From NCBI GenBank assembly GCA_945875975.1, contig CAMCMD010000019.1:1-26004 (forward strand): 26,004 nt of DNA. Direction: 5' to 3'. Origin of the DNA: Rickettsia typhi (lineage in GTDB: Bacteria; Pseudomonadota; Alphaproteobacteria; Rickettsiales; Rickettsiaceae). The position numbers were made by a program, and so were the translations under genes. Shown here one piece after another: positions 9,802-22,639 of this stretch (its first letter is position 1; every line of letters starts with the position of its first letter). The notes beneath the pieces were generated by a model. The model did not search any database, was not told the origin of the DNA, and worked only from the letters and a program-made list of their open reading frames with translations.

Positions 9802-9960
9802 GCATTATGTCAGTAACTGGGGTAATTTTTTATGATGGATGCATTTATATCACAGTGGTTAATTATTGGTGTGAATTGACACGACAACCATCTCAAATCG
9901 CTGCTCAAAATGTCTATAACCATTTGAAATTAACTTTTTATAATAAAGAACTTATTTTAA
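9802..9960. other. Intergenic DNA between the two autotransporter genes; nothing recognised
   Basis: About 160 AT-rich bases between the OmpB-like promoter and the inverted-repeat element. Stops occur in every frame and no clear promoter, hairpin or RNA gene stands out. Confidence 0.5.
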
Positions 9961-10108
9961 TAGGCTTCCTGTATAAGTCAATCTAGTTGGTGATTTTGTT
10001 GTCAAAACTTGCCTTTTGCTCCTCATGTACATTTTGAGTACATTGCGGTGTTCGGTTTCGTTTTTCCTAAAAATCCCTCAACTATTTTTGACTTATGCAG
10101 GAAGCCTA
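9961..10108 (-). repeat. 148-bp element with terminal inverted repeats (repeat copy A)
   Basis: The ends are 20-bp inverted repeats: TAGGCTTCCTGTATAAGTCA at 9961-9980 and its reverse complement with one mismatch at 10089-10108. Inside, TGTAC and GTACA (10026-10042) form a smaller hairpin. The interior matches, in reverse orientation, the repeat after maeB at about 3270-3360. No protein is encoded. It behaves like a non-autonomous palindromic element of the kind known to be scattered in rickettsial genomes; mobility today is not shown. Confidence 0.75.
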
Positions 10109-10175
10109 ATGCCACAGAAATTAATATTTAAATTATCAAAAAGTACCATCGAACAAAAACTTGAAGAGACTGCTT

Positions 10176-10214
10176 AAAAAAAACGCCCAGAAACCCACGA
10201 TGGGTCTCTGGGCG
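10176..10214 (-). terminator. Strong intrinsic terminator after the split autotransporter
   Basis: On the minus strand a 14-bp stem (CGCCCAGAGACCCA with TGGGTTTCTGGGCG, one G-U pair, 3-nt loop) is followed by eight T. It lies 18 bases past the stop codon at 10233, so the C-terminal reading frame is still treated as the end of a real transcription unit. Confidence 0.93.
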
Positions 10215-10232
10215 CAGAAAAACATGGATCTT

Positions 10233-12857
10233 CTAGAAAAGAAGTTGTAACTTTAATGTTCCTTGATGGCTAACATATTTTTTCTTCAGATGACAGTTAT
10301 AAGTAGCAGATATTTCCTTATTGTTATGTTTTACTAATACGCCACCACCGAGATTATAAGATACCTTTTCTAACTTGGCCATTTTATTATCATTTGTGAA
10401 TTCACGGTCAGCCCACTTTAACTTAACTTTTGCATTCTGCTCTTTATGACTTAATATTTTTTCAACAGAAAAATCTATAGTTGGAATAATATGAAGATTT
10501 TCATGAACAGTTTTTGGCTTCATCATTGCTTTAAGCCCAACTAAGCCACTAAAATTCTTACTAGATTTTTTTGTTATTGATAAATTATATACGCCAGTAC
10601 CAGCCTCATTATAAGCACCATCAAATGTCACACCATACTTAAAGCCTATATTAGGTATCAAAGCTATGCTATCAGTATCAAATTTATAGCTTAGCAAACT
10701 GTTAAAACTAAAACCATTACTGTTAAATTTGCCCCTAGCCATCTTATAATTAGTGGCATCAATTAATTTTGCACTCTTGGTAACTACTTCACTTTTTAAC
10801 ACTGAAGCAGAACCGTGGAATAATAAGTTATTAACAATTTCCGCCTGACCATAAATTGAGAATATATGGCTATTAGTGTTAATCTTATCATTCTTAGTCT
10901 GTTTTATTTTAAAACCAGAGCGAGCATTAGTGTAAGCAAGTCCAAGCAAATTAGCCTCGTTTTCGCCTATACTAATATCGGCACCAATAGCAGCACCACC
11001 CGTGTTGCTACTATAACCGGAACTATTAAGTCTAGAACCTTGTTTAGCCGAACCATAAAAGCCAGTAATCCAAACCTGCTTATTCTGCTGAGCTTCTCCT
11101 TCCTCACCGGCAGCTACACCTTCACCCGCAGCCATACCAGCTAGATTAGTCCTGTTAATAAATAAGTTATTCGTTATATCAAATAACATACTATTTAAAG
11201 CAGACATTTGTAATTTACTTTGAGTATTTGGGTTTTTTACATTGTTGTAATCAATATCTTCAGCCGTTTGAGTCTGAAGGTTTTGTACATACAAAGTTGC
11301 TTTTTCTTTATTCGAAAGGTTAGCTACTTCACTATCACTAAATGGGTTGGCCTTAATTTTTTCTACAGGTAAAACGCCTTCGTTAGCAGCATCTAATTCC
11401 TTAATCTCAGCTAGTATTTCAGAGACTTTATTAGGGTCATGTGCAACAACTTCAATCAACGCTTCTTGCTTCGCTTGTCTCTCTTCTTCTTTCTTCTTAC
11501 CAACAGCACGAATCTCAGCAAGCAGCGCTTGTCTAGCCTCTTCTGCTTTTTCTGCTTCTCTTTCCTTACCAACGGCACGAATCTCAGCAAACAACGCTTG
11601 TCTAGCCATATCTATCTCAGTATTAGATCCTCCTGATTTCGAACTAACACCCTCATTTTCTTCTGAGTCTATTAATCCAAGCGACTGGAAATATGCAAGG
11701 AATTTTTTTATTTCGGCTTCAGAATACGCATCTATTAGCTCTGGATCAAAGGCAACTTCCTGCAATACAGGTAGTGGCGGTGGCGTAGGAATACCAGTAG
11801 CCGTACGAGTTGAATTTGAAGTTTTCTTAGCAGTTGGCTGTTCTCTTTCTTTTCTAGCATCAGCTATTGCCTTCATTCTTTCAGATTCTTCTTTATTACG
11901 CTGAGCTAGCGCTTCAGCGTTTTTTATTTGCGTCTCATTTTCTATCGCTTTTTGTAGATCTTCACTAGATGCGCCATCTTCAAGTACACCACTAGCAATA
12001 AATTCCAATCGTTTCCTTTCTACAGCAGCAGCTCTTTGTTCTTTACTTTTTTGCATAGCTGCAGCTCTTTTTGCAAGAGCTTCTTCTGTTTTTCGCGTGT
12101 TTTCTGCTTTTTCAGCAATCAATTCTTCTGCACTTTTTATAGGCGCAGATACTGGACCTGATCCAACTTTTCTCAAACGAGATTGAGCACGGGCTGAAGC
12201 TTGTTCAGGAGTTTCTTCTTGAACTACTACTACTTCTTTAACCATTTTCTTCAAAGCGCGCCCTTTTTGTATCTCCGCTAACAAACCGCTTACATCCATT
12301 GAACTACTAGCCGAAGAAGACGATGCTGTAGGCGGAATATCACTCATCGTAGGCGCAGATGGAATATTACCAATCGGAGGTACAGATGGTATTGGGTTAC
12401 CAGTACTTTGCACAACTGTCCTAGAACTATCTTCCAAAACTTTCTTCTTGCTTTTTTCAATCTCAGCTAATCTAATTAGTTTAGCTTTAAGCTTCTCAAG
12501 ATCAGCTGGTGAAGTAGTTTGAACAGTTTTTTGAGGAACTTCTTTAGTAACCCCAAGATTGCGTCCACCGAACAAAGCGTCTAAAGACCCACCAGCATTT
12601 GACTTAAGTTTACCAACGGAAGCTTTTGGACCATCTTTAACACTATTATTTGAAATTTCCTTATTAGAAGAACCGCCGAATAAACTACTAAGTTTAGACG
12701 CTACTTGTTTTTTTGCATTAGGATCAACAGAAATAGTACTAGAAATCTCCTCTTTTATCTTCTCAGCTTTAATCGCCCCTTCTTTTGCTCTTACCACTTC
12801 TTGGGCAGCTTCTTTTTCTGCAAGTTCCTTTCTAGCTTTCTCTGCTAAAGCTTTCAA
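10233..12857 (-). CDS. C-terminal part of a frameshifted autotransporter: Pro-rich, WH2 motif, beta-barrel
   Basis: This 874-residue frame has no ATG start (first candidate is TTG at 12857) and no signal peptide. It is open upstream to the G tract, where a one-base change joins it to the 12934-13794 frame. Numbered from 12857: LxxLFGG occurs twice (57-62, 94-98); a Pro-rich stretch at 154-176; a WH2-type actin-binding motif LLAEIQKGRALKKMV at 192-206 (family pattern LLxxIxxGxxLKK); Lys/Glu/Ala-rich helix at 210-345; a second Pro-rich stretch PTPPPLPV at 357-364; a 23-residue tandem repeat ARQALxAEIRAVGK at 418-463; and an autotransporter beta-barrel at about 595-874 that aligns with the neighbour (SIYG, then HG..., ending HQGTLKLQLLF). 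The protein would be displayed outside and could bind host actin. Its neighbour shares the barrel but not the passenger. As it stands, translation of this half is doubtful unless the tract slips. Comparison with Sca2 is by layout only. Confidence 0.85.
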   Translation of the reverse strand: MKALAEKARKELAEKEAAQEVVRAKEGAIKAEKIKEEISSTISVDPNAKKQVASKLSSLFGGSSNKEISNNSVKDGPKASVGKLKSNAGGSLDALFGGRNLGVTKEVPQKTVQTTSPADLEKLKAKLIRLAEIEKSKKKVLEDSSRTVVQSTGNPIPSVPPIGNIPSAPTMSDIPPTASSSSASSSMDVSGLLAEIQKGRALKKMVKEVVVVQEETPEQASARAQSRLRKVGSGPVSAPIKSAEELIAEKAENTRKTEEALAKRAAAMQKSKEQRAAAVERKRLEFIASGVLEDGASSEDLQKAIENETQIKNAEALAQRNKEESERMKAIADARKEREQPTAKKTSNSTRTATGIPTPPPLPVLQEVAFDPELIDAYSEAEIKKFLAYFQSLGLIDSEENEGVSSKSGGSNTEIDMARQALFAEIRAVGKEREAEKAEEARQALLAEIRAVGKKKEEERQAKQEALIEVVAHDPNKVSEILAEIKELDAANEGVLPVEKIKANPFSDSEVANLSNKEKATLYVQNLQTQTAEDIDYNNVKNPNTQSKLQMSALNSMLFDITNNLFINRTNLAGMAAGEGVAAGEEGEAQQNKQVWITGFYGSAKQGSRLNSSGYSSNTGGAAIGADISIGENEANLLGLAYTNARSGFKIKQTKNDKINTNSHIFSIYGQAEIVNNLLFHGSASVLKSEVVTKSAKLIDATNYKMARGKFNSNGFSFNSLLSYKFDTDSIALIPNIGFKYGVTFDGAYNEAGTGVYNLSITKKSSKNFSGLVGLKAMMKPKTVHENLHIIPTIDFSVEKILSHKEQNAKVKLKWADREFTNDNKMAKLEKVSYNLGGGVLVKHNNKEISATYNCHLKKKYVSHQGTLKLQLLF
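11469..11606 (-). repeat. Two tandem 69-bp repeats coding 23-residue units in the passenger
   Basis: The blocks starting at 11499 and 11568 are nearly identical over about 40 bases (ACCAACxGCACGAATCTCAG on the plus strand), exactly 69 bases apart, so the repeat keeps frame. Each encodes ARQAL(L/F)AEIRAVGK plus a charged tail. The units weakly resemble WH2 motifs (LLAEIR followed by a basic cluster) but lack the LKK spacing. Confidence 0.8.
12228..12299 (-). other. WH2-type actin-binding motif coding segment
   Basis: Encodes MDVSGLLAEIQKGRALKKMV and four further residues. It meets the WH2 pattern: a short amphipathic helix with LL and I, a Gly, then LKK and a hydrophobic residue. It follows a Ser/Pro-rich linker, the usual arrangement in WASP/WIP-type and bacterial actin nucleators. 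Recognised by eye; a profile search would settle it. Confidence 0.7.
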
Positions 12858-12933
12858 TTTGTCTTGGGCAGCTTGCGCTCTTGCCGATAGTTTTAAATCT
12901 TGTGGCTTTTCTCCTACTAGGGAAGGTTTTGAG

Positions 12934-13794
12934 CTACCCCCCCCCTCCTACAGGAACACTAGCAGCGACACTGCTAGGAACACTAAATTCATCTTTTTCC
13001 TTCAGTACACCACCTGTTTTGTGCGCTATTGCCGCATCAATCTCAAAAGTGTCAACACTATCTTCTTTAAATTTATCACCGTCTATAACTAATCTTCTTT
13101 TTGCAAATGCATCATCAGAGGCCATGATCATTTTAACTTTTGCCTTATGCACCTCTTTGGCTTTGCTTATTAGCGCTTCACGTTGAGCCTGTAGAGCTTC
13201 TAATGACTGAGCAGCTGCTTTCTCTGCAATTCTTGCATTAGCAATTTCTTGATTTCTTATTATCTCTGCTTTTTGTGCATCAAGTTCTTTTTGAATTCTT
13301 TGTTGACTTAATTCATATGTCCTTTGCTCTGACAGTTTTCTTTGCTCTTCAACTTGAGCTTCTACTCGAATCTTAGCAAGATGAGCTTCGTGCTGTGCTT
13401 GATAATCAGGTGCGGCAAGAGCTCGCTTAGCTTGATCTATTTCAGCTTTTACCTTGGCAATATCGGCGTTTATCGCTCTTCTTTGATCTTCAGCGCTTGG
13501 CTCATCATCATCCCAGCCATCATCATCATCATTATCCTTTATAGCCCCTAAGTCTCTTGCCAAAAAGAGTAATCGCTGCTCATTGGTTTTTATAATTTTA
13601 TTATAGGCCTCTGGAGCAATAAAATTAACAGGCGCCATAACAGGCTGGAAACTCTTTAACTTTTTACCAGCAGCTATATCTTGAAGAAATGAGCTAGGCC
13701 TTGCACTAGCTAATGCGTCAGGAGCAGCCACCAATAAAGTTACTATGCTACTAGCAGCTAACAAATACTTCATATTTAATTTTGTACCAGTCAT
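12934..13794 (-). CDS. N-terminal part of the frameshifted autotransporter: signal peptide, acidic patch, coiled coil
   Basis: The frame opens with GTG at 13803. I prefer the ATG at 13794 (GGA four bases upstream, start MTGTKLNMKYLLAASS), giving 286 residues; ATG at 13773 is also possible. A signal peptide with hydrophobic core YLLAASSIVTLLVAA and likely cleavage after ALASA is present, so the product enters the Sec route. Residues about 88-98 form an acidic patch NDDDDGWDDDEP with a single Trp. Residues about 104-230 are Gln/Glu/Lys/Ala-rich and should form a long helix or coiled coil. The frame ends at TAG immediately after the G9 tract (VGGGG-stop). With eight G it reads on through SSKPSLVGEKPQDLKLSARA into the downstream half, giving 1186 residues in total. 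On its own this half would be a secreted fragment without an anchor. Confidence 0.8.
   Translation of the reverse strand: MTGTKLNMKYLLAASSIVTLLVAAPDALASARPSSFLQDIAAGKKLKSFQPVMAPVNFIAPEAYNKIIKTNEQRLLFLARDLGAIKDNDDDDGWDDDEPSAEDQRRAINADIAKVKAEIDQAKRALAAPDYQAQHEAHLAKIRVEAQVEEQRKLSEQRTYELSQQRIQKELDAQKAEIIRNQEIANARIAEKAAAQSLEALQAQREALISKAKEVHKAKVKMIMASDDAFAKRRLVIDGDKFKEDSVDTFEIDAAIAHKTGGVLKEKDEFSVPSSVAASVPVGGGG
12937..12945 (-). repeat. G9 homopolymer at the frameshift (candidate phase-variation tract)
   Basis: Nine G in a row on the coding strand, preceded by GGA and followed by TAG. In this AT-rich window so long a G run stands out. Eight G (or eleven) would put the N- and C-terminal halves in one frame; nine stops translation at once. 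The alternative is an assembly or base-calling error in a homopolymer. Confidence 0.85.
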
Positions 13795-13849
13795 AAAATC
13801 CACATTAAGTTAATGATTATTAAACACCAATCTACCATATTATTAATAG

Positions 13850-13878
13850 ATAGTAATCATTAGTCACTTAAATGTCAA
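13850..13878 (-). promoter_or_regulatory. Predicted sigma-70 promoter of the split autotransporter
   Basis: Minus strand perfect TTGACA (13878-13873), a 17-base spacer, then TACTAT (13855-13850). Transcription would begin near 13843, about 50 bases before the ATG at 13794. The gene therefore appears to be transcribed independently of rpoC. Confidence 0.7.
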
Positions 13879-14176
13879 TATGTTTTTTAATAAAATTTCT
13901 TAACATCAAAATCAACATTGTGTTAATTTTGGATAAGAACCTATTCAAATTAGGACAAAGAAACTAGAATGCCTTAAAACTCAAGCAACTTTATTAGACC
14001 TACTGTTTAAGGATAGAGAATTCGCTGCGAACAACAGATGCAACAGAGACATAAATTTCTATCAATAGGTAATGATAATATGAAAAAAATATCAATAAGT
14101 CGAATAATTTAAAACAAAGTATTTAAATTTTGATAACTTAATTTCTGTGCACTTTACGTAAGATACGATTTTGGAG
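13879..14176. other. Intergenic DNA downstream of rpoC; possible remnant frame
   Basis: AT-rich DNA between the autotransporter promoter and the rpoC terminator. On the plus strand a frame of about 43 codons without a start (containing LECLKTQATLLDLLF and ending near 14063) is open, but it matches nothing I recognise and could be chance or a gene remnant. No RNA gene seen. Confidence 0.35.
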
Positions 14177-14227
14177 AAAAGTGCGTAACTAACTTATTTT
14201 TTAGTAAAAAAGTGGTTTGTTACGCAC
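14177..14227 (-). terminator. Probable intrinsic terminator of the rpo operon
   Basis: Perfect 9-bp arms GTGCGTAAC (14181-14189) and GTTACGCAC (14219-14227) around a 29-nt AT-rich loop, followed on the minus strand by TTTTCT. It lies 46 bases after the rpoC stop. A second perfect 10-bp hairpin (AGAATTATTG/CAATAATTCT, about 14268-14293) overlaps the rpoC stop codon but lacks a T run. Confidence 0.65.
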
Positions 14228-14272
14228 GCTTTTGGATCAGGGTCTCGATTTGCCGGGCAATTTACTATAGAA

Positions 14273-18421
<4,149 letters not shown>

Positions 18422-18470
18422 CTAAAACCTTTAAAGCACTTTTTTAGTGCTAAATCATAAACTAAAGTTA

Positions 18471-18512
18471 CAAAGCGCTTAAACTAAGCAGTTCAAGCGC
18501 TTTGTTTTTTTT
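18471..18512 (+). terminator. Plus-strand-oriented intrinsic terminator between rpoB and rpoC
   Basis: Perfect 10-bp arms CAAAGCGCTT (18471-18480) and AAGCGCTTTG (18495-18504) around a 14-nt loop, followed by eight T on the plus strand. Read on the minus strand the hairpin lacks a T tract, so rpoB-to-rpoC transcription should pass. It would stop antisense transcripts crossing rpoC. No plus-strand gene ends nearby. A smaller hairpin AGCACT/AGTGCT (18435-18451) follows on the minus strand before the rpoC start. Confidence 0.75.
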
Positions 18513-18514
18513 AC

Positions 18515-21500
18515 TTAAGAACCTTCTTCTAACTGTACATTCAAGCACAATGATCTAAATTCTTTAATCATTACATTAAACGATTCTGGTAATCCAGAAC
18601 TAAAGTTATGATCACCTTTTACAATGTTTTCATAAATTTTGATTCTTCCAGTTACATCGTCAGACTTAACAGTTAACAACTCTTGTAACGTAAATGCTGC
18701 ACCATAAGCTTCTAGTGCCCACACTTCCATTTCACCAAACCTTTGACCACCGAAATGAGATTTCCCTCCAAGTGGTTGTTGAGTCACAAGACTATACGGA
18801 CCAATAGAACGTGCGTGAATCTTGTTATCTACCAAGTGATGCAGCTTCAAAATATATTTGTAACCAACTGTAATATGGCGATCAAAATATTCCCCTGTTC
18901 TACCGTCTATCACTCTCACTTGTCCTGAAGGATCTTGACCAGCTAACTTCAACATAGCCTTTACACCCTCAACTCTTGCACCATCAAATACAGGAGTCGC
19001 AAAGTGAACGCCATCTTTCAGATTATCACAAAACTCTAAGAAATCTTCTTTTTTCAAGTCTTTCACTTGACCAGCAATATCACTACCTTCGTAAATTTTG
19101 CTGACAAAATCTTTCATTGAATCGATATCAATTTCGTTATGAGAATATTTCTCAAGCATTCCACCAATGTTTTTGCCAAGATTCTTTGCTGCCCACCCGA
19201 GGTGAGTTTCAAGAATTTGTCCAACATTCATCCTTGATGGCAAACCAAGTGGGTTTAGTACTACATCAATAACAGTACCATCTTCTAAAAACGGCATATC
19301 TTCCTGAGGCATAATACGAGAAATAACACCTTTATTCCCGTGGCGACCAGCCATCTTATCTCCAGGCTGAAGTTTGTGCTTTGTTGCTATAAATACTTTT
19401 ACAACCTTTAAAGCACCTTGTGGCAAATCATCTCCACTTTGAAGCTTAACTACTTTACTGTTAAAGCGCTTGTTTAGCTCATCTCGCTTTTCATCATATT
19501 GCTTTTTAATTTGTTCAAATTCACCCATCACAGAGCTATCTTCAACAATTAGTTGCCAATATTGACCTTTTGATAAAGTTTCAAGCAGTTTTTGATCTAT
19601 TTTTTCACCAGCTTTAACAGATTTTGGACCACTGATAATCACTTGACCTTCAAGAATTTTGTGCAAACGCATAAACACAAAACGGTCAATAATTTCAACT
19701 TCATCATCTCTGTCTTTTGCCAATTTTTCCACGTGCTGTTTTTCGATAGTAATAGCACGTTCATCTTTTTCCACCCCGCGACGTGAGAGAACTCTCACTT
19801 CAACAACAGTGCCAGCAACTCCAGGCGGAACATACAAAGAAGTATCTCTTACATCTGACGCTTTCTCGCCAAAAATAGCTCTTAGTAACTTCTCCTCAGG
19901 AGTCATAGGCGACTCACTCTTTGGAGTTACTTTTCCAACTAATATATCACCAGGCTTAACTTCGGCACCAATGTGAACAATACCTACTTCGTCTAAATTA
20001 CGAAGAGCCTCTTCACCTACGTTAGGCATATCTCTAGTAATCTCTTCTGGACCAAGACGCGTGTCCCTTGCTACAACTTCAAACTCCTCAATGTGAATAG
20101 AAGTAAAGACATCATCTTTTACAATTCTCTCAGAAATTAAGATTGAATCTTCGAAGTTATATCCTCTCCACGGTATAAAAGCGACTAGCATGTTACGTCC
20201 TAAAGCAATTTCACCTTTATCAATAGCAGGACCATCAGCAATCACTTCTCCCTGTCTAACTTTCTGACCTACTGCTACCAAAGGCCTTTGATTAATACAA
20301 GTATTATGGTTAGATTTTTGATATTTCATTAAAGTATAAATATCAACTTCAGGAGCTCCATTTTGCTTACGTTCTAAAGTTTGTACAACCATTCTCTCTG
20401 CATCAACTTCCACGACTATACCGTCATTTAGCGCGACAATAGCAGCACCAGAATCTCTTGCAACAACAGCTTCAATACCCGTCCCTACTAAAGGAGCATC
20501 AGTGGTAATCAATGGTACAGCTTGGCGCTGCATGTTTGATCCCATCAACGCTCTGTTAGCATCGTCATTTTCCAAAAATGGAATTAAAGATGCCGCCACA
20601 GAAACTACCTGCATCGGCGTAACATCAATAAAGTCAACTTCGCTTGGAGGAACAGAAACAAAATTCCCTGTTTCATATCTACAGTTAACTATCTCTGCTT
20701 TTATTTTGCCATCAGCAGAAATTTCCATGTCCGCTTGCGCGATCTTAAATTTCGCTTCATCATTTGCCGTTAAATAAACAACTTCATCAGTTACAAAGCC
20801 ATCTTTGACCTTTCTATATGGACTTTCAATAAAACCATATTTATTAACTCTGGCGAATGTAGCCATAGAGTTAATCAAACCAATATTTTGACCTTCTGGC
20901 GTTTCAATTGGGCATATGCGACCATAATGAGTTGGGTGCACGTCACGAACTTCAAATCCAACTCTATCACGACTTACGCCACCCGGGCCTAAGGCAGACA
21001 GCCTTCTCTTATGAGTAATTTCAGACAATGGGTTAGTCTGATCCATAAATTGCGACAACTGTGAAGTGCTAAAAAATTCCTTAACCACCGAACCAAGAAC
21101 CTTCGAGTTAACCAAATCATGTGGCATCACAGCATCGATATCAACGACTGTCATACGCTCACGAATCGATTTTTCCATACGTACCAAACCAACTCGGAAC
21201 TGATTTTCTAGCAACTCTCCGACTGATCGCACCCTCCTGTTTCCTAAATGGTCAATATCATCAACAGATCCCTTTCCATCTTTCAAATCAATCAAGACTT
21301 TTACAATAGCTTTAATATCATCCTTAGTTAAACAGGTATTTTCTTCCGGAACATTAATATCTAAACGAGAGTTTAACTTAATTCTCCCAACTTCCGATAA
21401 ATCGTATCTATTAGCATCAAAGAATAGATTTTCAAAAAGAACTCTACCTGCTTCAACGGTAGACGGTTCGCCAGGACGCAGTACTCTAAAGATATCAATA

Positions 21501-22612
21501 AGAGCTGAACCTTGATCTTGGTTTTTATCTGCACAAAGCGTATTTCTTATATAAGCATCGCTGTATGGAGAAACTTTTAAAATCTCAACTATTTTTATAC
21601 CAGCTGATATTAATCCATTGATACTATCCTCAGTAAGCGCATCACCTAAACCTACCAAAACCTCGCCACTTTTTGTATCAATTATTTCTTTGCCAACGTA
21701 ACTACCAACGAGAGTATCGTTTTGCACTAGAATTTTTTTTAAGCCATTTTCTACAAATTTCTTGGCTAACCTTGGCGTAATTTTTTGCCCAGCTTCTAAA
21801 AGCACTTCATTAGTTTCGGCATCAATTAAGTCTGCATGCAAACGCTGAACCACTACTTCGCTTGGATTAAATTCTTTGATCCAACCTTTTTTCTTGTGCT
21901 CATAGACTTCATTATCATAATAAGCGCTAAGAATTTCACTCTTAGTCATACCTATAGCAAATAACAAACTAGTTACTGGTAATTTTCTCTTACGGTCGAT
22001 TCTAATAAAGATTATATCTTTTGCATCAAATTCAAAATCAAGCCATGAACCTCTATAAGGAATGATCCTTGCAGAATATAAAAATTTACCTGAAGAATGA
22101 GTTTTACCTTCATCATGGTAGAAAAAACCACCTGGAGATCTATGCATCTGAGAAACGATAACTCTCTCCGTCCCATTAATGATAAAGGTACCATTCTTTG
22201 TCATGAACGGTACATCTCCCATATAAACTTCTTGCTCTTTAATGCCCTTAATCTCTTTGGCACCCGTAGTTTCATCTATATCCAGAATACTTAATCTCAA
22301 CGTTACTTTTAATCCAGCAACGTAGCTTAAGCCTCTTTGGATACACTCTTCAACATCGTATTTCGGATTATCAAAAGAATATTTAACAAACTCTAGCGTT
22401 GCTATATTAGAAGGATCCTGAATTGGAAAAATAGAAGCCAGCACAGCCTGCAAACCTCTATTACTTCTCTCATTTTCAGATAAATGAAGCTGTAAAAAAC
22501 TATCTTCATAAGATTTTTTTTGAATTTCAATCAAATTTGGTATAGAGGCTACCAACTTAATCTTACCGAAGTTTTTTCTAACTCTCTTACTTGGTTGTAA
22601 GGATTGCAGCAT
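18515..22612 (-). CDS. rpoB: DNA-directed RNA polymerase subunit beta
   Basis: The 1365-residue beta subunit. The start [18 protein letters not shown] and the downstream [13 protein letters not shown] match the Rickettsia type. The rifampicin pocket reads [21 protein letters not shown] then LSALGPGG, with wild-type residues at every main resistance position of E. coli (Q513, D516, S522, H526, R529, S531, L533). A later contact segment reads TPEGQNIGL where E. coli has TPEGPNIGL. The N-terminal SPGVFF motif is SPGGFF here (Gly162). The C-terminal domain has the conserved [18 protein letters not shown] segment ([15 protein letters not shown]) and [28 protein letters not shown]. It probably has its own promoter as well as read-through from rplL. 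Confidence 0.98.
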   Translation of the reverse strand: MLQSLQPSKRVRKNFGKIKLVASIPNLIEIQKKSYEDSFLQLHLSENERSNRGLQAVLASIFPIQDPSNIATLEFVKYSFDNPKYDVEECIQRGLSYVAGLKVTLRLSILDIDETTGAKEIKGIKEQEVYMGDVPFMTKNGTFIINGTERVIVSQMHRSPGGFFYHDEGKTHSSGKFLYSARIIPYRGSWLDFEFDAKDIIFIRIDRKRKLPVTSLLFAIGMTKSEILSAYYDNEVYEHKKKGWIKEFNPSEVVVQRLHADLIDAETNEVLLEAGQKITPRLAKKFVENGLKKILVQNDTLVGSYVGKEIIDTKSGEVLVGLGDALTEDSINGLISAGIKIVEILKVSPYSDAYIRNTLCADKNQDQGSALIDIFRVLRPGEPSTVEAGRVLFENLFFDANRYDLSEVGRIKLNSRLDINVPEENTCLTKDDIKAIVKVLIDLKDGKGSVDDIDHLGNRRVRSVGELLENQFRVGLVRMEKSIRERMTVVDIDAVMPHDLVNSKVLGSVVKEFFSTSQLSQFMDQTNPLSEITHKRRLSALGPGGVSRDRVGFEVRDVHPTHYGRICPIETPEGQNIGLINSMATFARVNKYGFIESPYRKVKDGFVTDEVVYLTANDEAKFKIAQADMEISADGKIKAEIVNCRYETGNFVSVPPSEVDFIDVTPMQVVSVAASLIPFLENDDANRALMGSNMQRQAVPLITTDAPLVGTGIEAVVARDSGAAIVALNDGIVVEVDAERMVVQTLERKQNGAPEVDIYTLMKYQKSNHNTCINQRPLVAVGQKVRQGEVIADGPAIDKGEIALGRNMLVAFIPWRGYNFEDSILISERIVKDDVFTSIHIEEFEVVARDTRLGPEEITRDMPNVGEEALRNLDEVGIVHIGAEVKPGDILVGKVTPKSESPMTPEEKLLRAIFGEKASDVRDTSLYVPPGVAGTVVEVRVLSRRGVEKDERAITIEKQHVEKLAKDRDDEVEIIDRFVFMRLHKILEGQVIISGPKSVKAGEKIDQKLLETLSKGQYWQLIVEDSSVMGEFEQIKKQYDEKRDELNKRFNSKVVKLQSGDDLPQGALKVVKVFIATKHKLQPGDKMAGRHGNKGVISRIMPQEDMPFLEDGTVIDVVLNPLGLPSRMNVGQILETHLGWAAKNLGKNIGGMLEKYSHNEIDIDSMKDFVSKIYEGSDIAGQVKDLKKEDFLEFCDNLKDGVHFATPVFDGARVEGVKAMLKLAGQDPSGQVRVIDGRTGEYFDRHITVGYKYILKLHHLVDNKIHARSIGPYSLVTQQPLGGKSHFGGQRFGEMEVWALEAYGAAFTLQELLTVKSDDVTGRIKIYENIVKGDHNFSSGLPESFNVMIKEFRSLCLNVQLEEGS

Positions 22613-22639
22613 AAGATCTCCAGATATTTTTATCGATTA

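Noticed and set aside
11347..13186. Plus-strand frames of 99-185 codons opposite the split autotransporter
   Set aside because: Ser/Phe/Leu-rich mirror images of the Glu/Lys/Ala-rich helical passenger; no start signals and no recognisable domain.
13929..14063. 43-codon plus-strand frame containing LECLKTQATLLDLLF
   Set aside because: No start codon, no ribosome site and no recognised family; mentioned only as a possible remnant.
20980..21070. Rifampicin-resistance mutations in the main RpoB cluster
   Set aside because: All principal positions (Q513, D516, S522, H526, R529, S531, L533 in E. coli numbering) carry the sensitive residue.
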